A DNA stretch of 64,000 bases from CBDUXP01 sp965371225 [NCBI: uncultured bacterium] (GTDB taxonomy: Bacteria; Abyssobacteria; SURF-5; CBDUXP01). The translations under genes were made by a program, and so were the position numbers. The notes under the pieces are model-generated. The model saw only the letters and a list, made by a program, of their open reading frames with translations, was not told where the DNA came from and searched no databases. The DNA lies in contig CBDUXP010000012.1 in assembly GCA_965371225.1 (NCBI GenBank), positions 1 through 64,000 on the forward strand, in the 5' to 3' direction. Shown one piece after another: positions 59,671-64,000 of the stretch (position 1 is the stretch's first letter; each line of letters starts with the position of its first letter).

Positions 59671-62600
59671 TCAATGAAAGCCTACCCAGATGCATGCATC
59701 AATGCCCGCTCGTCCGTCATTCGTGCCAAGCCCGTCGCAGCATAGGTTACATCTAAACGCCTGCTGTTGAACTCTCTTGACACATATCGGGGATGTACAA
59801 TCTCGGCCGGCTAGACAAGCTTCATGGTCACAATGGTCCATACAGCAGCTTCTGAGTTCGGACGTATCACATGTGGGAGCAGTCGCGTCGCAATCAATAA
59901 AGGGGTTGCGAAATTGGCACGGAGTAGGCTCCGGGAGGAGTCCGGTCGGGTCGGTCCGAATCAACGGATTGTTTCCAACGTAGGCATAGAGATTGGTGCT
60001 CGCGTCTTGACCCAGAGGATCGCGCTGTACAAAGGTGCCACTATCTGGATCCATATGGCGGGCGCGGTAGTAGAACAAGCTAGCGCTGTCAACCCATTGC
60101 CGACCAGTAAAGTAATACAGGTTCTCTAGCGTACCGCTTTCGGAACCGAGTTGACCAAAGGCATCATACGTGTATGTTTTGCTGAGCGATTGCGCTGTGT
60201 CAGTTATAGCCCAAACACTACCTAACAGATCTTTATGATAGTAGTAGGTTTCGCCCGAGTTCTTTTGAGCCACTGGCGTATCAAACTTTCCGAGTATCAT
60301 GACATAGGCGGTGGTCACAGCGCCGCTCGAGGCCAGTTCCCCTATAGGGTTCCCGGACCTGTCGTAGATTAGATGTTTGATCGTTCCAGCGCTATCGATA
60401 GTGACGAGGCGATCCAAGGCATCATAGGTAAATATCGTGCTGATCCCGCCAACCGTTGTCGTGGTCAGCCGGTTCTCGGCATCGTAGAGGTATGTGTCCG
60501 TGACCGCGCCATGTACTTTGCTGGTCCGATTCCCGGCGCCGTCGTAGGCATACGTCGTTGTGCCATCGATCGAGTGGACCGTCTGCGTGACCTGGTTCCC
60601 CCCGTTGATCGTGGCCGTCTCAATCGGCCCGCCACCGCTCACGGTCGTCGTCACACGGTTCTGCGCGCCGTCGTACGTGTACATCATGGTCGCGCTCCCG
60701 TCATCCACGCTAGTCAACTGATTGCGTCCGTCGTATCCGTACGTGAACGTTCCAGTGCCCACGCCTGCCCGCGTCCAGGACGTGATATTCCCGGCTGGAT
60801 CGTATGCGTAATCGTGGCTGCTGATTGTGCTACCTCCCGAAGTGGTGTGCGCGATATTTGTCACCCGGCCCCGTCCGTCATGGGCATAGTCCGTCTTCGC
60901 CGCCGACGGATACGCCACTCGCGTCAGCTGGCTGTTGCCATCGTAGGCATACGCGACCGTGCCTGTTCCGCCGATCGTAATGCCCGTTAGCCGGTACGTG
61001 GCATCGTATTCGTACGTTGTCGTAAGTGCTGCTGCCGTGACCTGTGTCAGCTCCCCGCGCCCATCATAAGCATATTGAATAGTCTGCGCAGGTAAAAACC
61101 CGATCTGCTGGGTCTCAGTTGTCAACTGACCGTTCCCGTCGTACGCGCGCGTCAAGTTTGTAGTCGTTGCACCGTTCTCCACCGTGCTTGCCGCCGTTAT
61201 TCGCCCCCAGGCATCGTATATTGTGGAAACGTAGTTGTTCGTTCCTGGCAGGTTCCGCCGCGTCTGCCGGCCCATAATATCATATTCATGGGTAACGACC
61301 GCCCCCGATCCGGTCGTCCACTCCGTCCGCCGGCCACTCACGTCGTACGCGAAACTCTCGCTGCCCGTTCCGCCGGGATAGGTGATCTGGGTCCGCCGCC
61401 GCAGGGGACCGTAGGCGAAGGTGGTCGTGCCGTTCCCATCCGCCAGGCTCGTGCGCACACCGCCGGCGCTGAAGCCCGCGGTCACCGCATCGCCGTTGCC
61501 GAATGTGCCGATCGTCACGCGCCCCGCCGCGTCGTACACCCGCGTTATAACGTTCCCGTTCTCGTCCGTGCCCTGCGTCACCCGGTCCGCTCCGTCATAC
61601 GCACGTTGCGTATAGCCGCCGTCCGGATTAGTTTTTCGTGTCACGCGCCCCACACCGTCAAACGCCCAGGTTGTAGTGCCTCGGGTAGTGTCCAGGCGAC
61701 CGGTCCGACGGCCATAGTCGTCATACAGGTGCCGGATCGCCCGCCCATCGGGCCACGTCATCTCGCTGAGTTGAAACGTTGTCGGATCGTACAAGAAATC
61801 CATGACGCTCCCCCGCGCACTGGTACTGCGGGTGATGTTGCCCGCAAGATCGTATTCTTCCGTCGTGATGAGGCCATTTGGCAATGTCGTCTGTGTGAGT
61901 CGCTGTACCGCGTCGTGAGCAAATTCCGTCGTAGACGTGGCGCCCGCACGAACCTCGTGGATGGCTGTCAGGCGCCCAACTGCGTCGTACTCCGACAGCG
62001 ATTCTGAGGCGTCTGCCCTTACTACACGAGTCACGAGATCGGACGCGTCGCGATGCAACTCTGTGTCAAATCCTAGGACATCACGCTGGTTGGTCAACCG
62101 CCCAGCCTGGTCATAGAAGAGGCGCTCTACTCCTCCATCCGGGTAGTCGTAGCGGGTAGGCGCGCTCCCGCTGCCGCCGCACCCGCACCCGATTCCGTAC
62201 TCGTAGGAGATGGTCGTTGTGCCATCGGCTGGATGGACTATCTGCGTCCGGTTGCCTGCTGCGTCATAGGTCCAATTGACCGTGTCCCCGGAGGGCCGCG
62301 TCTGCGACGTCAATCGCCCATCGTTGTCGTAGGCGGTAGTAACCGGGTTCTGGCCCGGCCGGGCCACGCTCGTTGCGCGTCCGCTGCGGTCGTAGGTCCA
62401 CTGATATGTGGCACCGCTGGGCCTCACGGCGCTGGTAGCCCGCCCCTCCCCGTCATAGGCCCACGTCTCGGCGGGAATGGCCGGATCGCCCCGCTGCCGC
62501 GACGTGCGGTTCCCATACGCATCGTACAACTCAGACGTGGTGAGGCCTCCGGGCTCAATCGTCTTGGTGCGGTGGCTGTAGGCATCGTACTCATACGCCA

Positions 62601-64000
62601 ATGTGCGCCCCCCCGGAAGCGTTTTCTGTGTCAGGAGCATATTTGTGTCGTAGGCGTACGCCGTATCGCGGCTCGCCTCATCGGTTCGCAGCGTGAGCAA
62701 CCCCGCAGCATCATAGAAGAGGTCCAACTGCCCCCCCACCGCGTTCAGCCGGCCATTTGGCAACCCGGTTGTCGGATCGTAGCTATAGGTGGTGCTGTTG
62801 CCCAACGGATCCACTTTTTCCGTGAAATTCCCGTTCGCATCGTAAATGTACGTGAAGGCGCTTCCGAGCGGATCCTCGGACCGTGTCAGGCGGCCGATGC
62901 TGTCGTAAAAGAACAATTCCGCGGCGCCGTTGGAGTCCACCCGCTTCGTAATAAGCAGGTTCGCGTCCCAGTGCGACTCGAGCGACCGTCCCAACACGTC
63001 CGCCACCGTGGCCATGTTTGTGCCGTAAGTGATCGTGTCATACGTGCCATTGGGATATGTCACTTGCGTGACTTTGGCATTTTCATCGTATGCCCACTGT
63101 GTCGTCTCTCCCGTAGGAAGCACCCGTGCCGTCACGAGGTTCACCGCATCATACTGGAACTGGAGGGTTCCCCCGTTTGGAAAGGTAGTCCCCGTCAGAT
63201 TGTTCGCGGCATCGTACGCATAGTCGATCACGTCGCCGCTGGGCAATGTGGCCCGAGTAATTTGATTGCTCAAGTCATAGGCAAAGGACAGTATCTCGCC
63301 ACCGGGGCCCGTCAATTGCGAGACAACCCCGCTTGCCCAGGTCAGGCTAATCGTATTGCCGAACCGGTCTCGCACTTCTTTTAGGCCACCCCAGAAGGGC
63401 ATCACTGCGCCTTGCGGGTGGAACTCATATACAACGCCGCTCGTGGCTGTGATCGTGTACGAATTATCCACGTTCTTCACGAGCTTCTCGTAGCGACTTG
63501 GATCGAGCGGATCACCGCTCGCCAACGAAAAATCCAGATACTCCGACCAGGGGGCGCGCCAGCTCACAAGGGTCCCGCTGTCCTGGACATAGGTGGCCCA
63601 GTTCAGGGTCCACTGTTGGCCGAACCACGGGTTGTCGGGCATCCGTGTACCTAGGCTTGAGACATAGTGCCGCCAAAGCTTGAAAGCCAGCTGTGTTCGT
63701 CCAAGCGGAATGTAGGCATCCATCCCCTGCAGCACAAGGGATCCCGTGGGCAGAAATACCGGGTCCGACGCCAGTTGTGAGGCGCCGCGCAATCCCGTCC
63801 CGAGCCTTGCCGAGTTGGCTTCCGCAAAGTTTACCGGCGCGGCCACCGCCTCCCCGAGTCCAGATGCCAATGGCCGCCCCGAATCCAGCGCGGCCTGCAA
63901 TCGGGCTTCGATCTTTTGCATTTCTCGTGCGGGGGAGTACCCGCGCGCGCTCACCAGCACGGGCGGAAGGGCGGACGACTCACGTCGTGCCGGAGTGGGT
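59671..64000 (-). CDS. Rhs/YD-repeat protein, 5' end beyond the window
   Basis: More than 1440 residues are visible and the frame is still open at the window edge. After an N-terminal domain with GRTQLAFKLWRHYVSSLGTRMPDNPWFG (DUF6531-like), about 45 YD-type repeats of roughly 20 residues follow (for example YDAANNLTGTTFPNGGTLQFQ). The Rhs-associated core comes next (YYYHKDLLGSVWAITDT, YYRARHMDPDSGTFVQRDPLGQD, NPLIRTDPTG). The tip after DPTG is about 90 residues with some 17 cysteines (CQFRNPFIDCDATAPTC; RSCCMDHCDHEACLAGRDC) and is the variable, presumably toxic, part. Such shells encapsulate and deliver toxins in competition. A downstream gene at 59617 may protect the producer. Confidence 0.92.
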   Translation of the reverse strand, partial: PTPARRESSALPPVLVSARGYSPAREMQKIEARLQAALDSGRPLASGLGEAVAAPVNFAEANSARLGTGLRGASQLASDPVFLPTGSLVLQGMDAYIPLGRTQLAFKLWRHYVSSLGTRMPDNPWFGQQWTLNWATYVQDSGTLVSWRAPWSEYLDFSLASGDPLDPSRYEKLVKNVDNSYTITATSGVVYEFHPQGAVMPFWGGLKEVRDRFGNTISLTWASGVVSQLTGPGGEILSFAYDLSNQITRATLPSGDVIDYAYDAANNLTGTTFPNGGTLQFQYDAVNLVTARVLPTGETTQWAYDENAKVTQVTYPNGTYDTITYGTNMATVADVLGRSLESHWDANLLITKRVDSNGAAELFFYDSIGRLTRSEDPLGSAFTYIYDANGNFTEKVDPLGNSTTYSYDPTTGLPNGRLNAVGGQLDLFYDAAGLLTLRTDEASRDTAYAYDTNMLLTQKTLPGGRTLAYEYDAYSHRTKTIEPGGLTTSELYDAYGNRTSRQRGDPAIPAETWAYDGEGRATSAVRPSGATYQWTYDRSGRATSVARPGQNPVTTAYDNDGRLTSQTRPSGDTVNWTYDAAGNRTQIVHPADGTTTISYEYGIGCGCGGSGSAPTRYDYPDGGVERLFYDQAGRLTNQRDVLGFDTELHRDASDLVTRVVRADASESLSEYDAVGRLTAIHEVRAGATSTTEFAHDAVQRLTQTTLPNGLITTEEYDLAGNITRSTSARGSVMDFLYDPTTFQLSEMTWPDGRAIRHLYDDYGRRTGRLDTTRGTTTWAFDGVGRVTRKTNPDGGYTQRAYDGADRVTQGTDENGNVITRVYDAAGRVTIGTFGNGDAVTAGFSAGGVRTSLADGNGTTTFAYGPLRRRTQITYPGGTGSESFAYDVSGRRTEWTTGSGAVVTHEYDIMGRQTRRNLPGTNNYVSTIYDAWGRITAASTVENGATTTNLTRAYDGNGQLTTETQQIGFLPAQTIQYAYDGRGELTQVTAAALTTTYEYDATYRLTGITIGGTGTVAYAYDGNSQLTRVAYPSAAKTDYAHDGRGRVTNIAHTTSGGSTISSHDYAYDPAGNITSWTRAGVGTGTFTYGYDGRNQLTSVDDGSATMMYTYDGAQNRVTTTVSGGGPIETATINGGNQVTQTVHSIDGTTTYAYDGAGNRTSKVHGAVTDTYLYDAENRLTTTTVGGISTIFTYDALDRLVTIDSAGTIKHLIYDRSGNPIGELASSGAVTTAYVMILGKFDTPVAQKNSGETYYYHKDLLGSVWAITDTAQSLSKTYTYDAFGQLGSESGTLENLYYFTGRQWVDSASLFYYRARHMDPDSGTFVQRDPLGQDASTNLYAYVGNNPLIRTDPTGLLPEPTPCQFRNPFIDCDATAPTCDTSELRSCCMDHCDHEACLAGRDCTSPICVKRVQQQAFRCNLCCDGLGTNDGRAGIDACIWVGFH

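Noticed and set aside
60373-63384. Several plus-strand open frames of 190 to 383 residues opposite the Rhs gene
   Set aside because: They repeat with the YD-repeat period and are mirror images of the repeats. No independent coding signal.
1-64000. CRISPR arrays, rRNA or complete tRNA genes
   Set aside because: I read for regularly spaced short repeats and for conserved rRNA/tRNA segments and found none. The only regular repeats are the coding YD repeats of the Rhs gene.

Overview
The window is high-GC, densely packed bacterial chromosome. No rRNA or tRNA was recognised. The gene content is three-subunit membrane transhydrogenase, split-signal MCP, fatty-acid/CoA catabolism, an RRM-type RNA-binding protein, a Ser/Thr-kinase/cyclase/STAND multidomain protein, an Rhs protein and a putative selenoprotein. 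This suggests a metabolically versatile, motile, Gram-negative environmental lineage of the kind found among deltaproteobacteria-like and neighbouring uncultured phyla. The taxon cannot be fixed from the sequence alone.

Region 1 to 45.4 kb is core-like. In order it holds: an SDR dehydrogenase cut by the window edge, a DUF6159-like membrane protein, an aldehyde dehydrogenase, exonuclease III, pntAA-pntAB-pntB, a UspA protein, then a minus-strand cluster of a radical SAM protein, a NifU/NfuA-like protein and an ATP-grasp enzyme. The radical SAM gene ends in Cys, in-frame TGA, Ala-Glu-Pro, with a SECIS-like hairpin at the right distance and a TAG 16 codons further on. I read it as a CUAEP-tail radical SAM selenoprotein, and it is the most striking single item. 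Next come a secreted trypsin-like protease, aconitase, a GbsR/MarR regulator with a perfect 22-bp palindrome on its own promoter, and a four-gene membrane/lipid operon that includes a fatty-acid desaturase and a methyltransferase-thioredoxin-like fusion. From 21 to 33 kb there are scattered catabolic enzymes (two SDR-type or hydroxyacid dehydrogenases, acyl-CoA ligase, nitroreductase, dihydrolipoyl dehydrogenase, CoA-transferase, isoaspartyl peptidase) and a single-domain globin. From 33 to 45 kb there are an MCP, an RRM protein, a large polytopic membrane protein, a D-aminoacylase-type amidohydrolase preceded by a structured leader or small RNA, and the tesA / ybbA / ybbP trio.

Region 45.4 to 64 kb is accessory. 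It contains three decayed copies of one insertion sequence family, with inverted ends of the form CTCCCyGTGCAAA, two of them internally deleted. It also holds an Rhs locus laid out as a main Rhs gene (59.7 kb to the window edge) plus a displaced orphan Rhs C-terminus with its own small membrane gene, a candidate toxin-immunity pair. Between these lies a three-gene minus-strand cassette: kinase-cyclase-STAND-TPR protein, a 147-residue protein, and a cytoplasmic subtilisin. There is also an XRE/S24-like regulator whose protease residues are missing, and an SDR whose YxxxK motif is destroyed. The cassette has the look of a sensor coupled to a protease effector, but this is inference.
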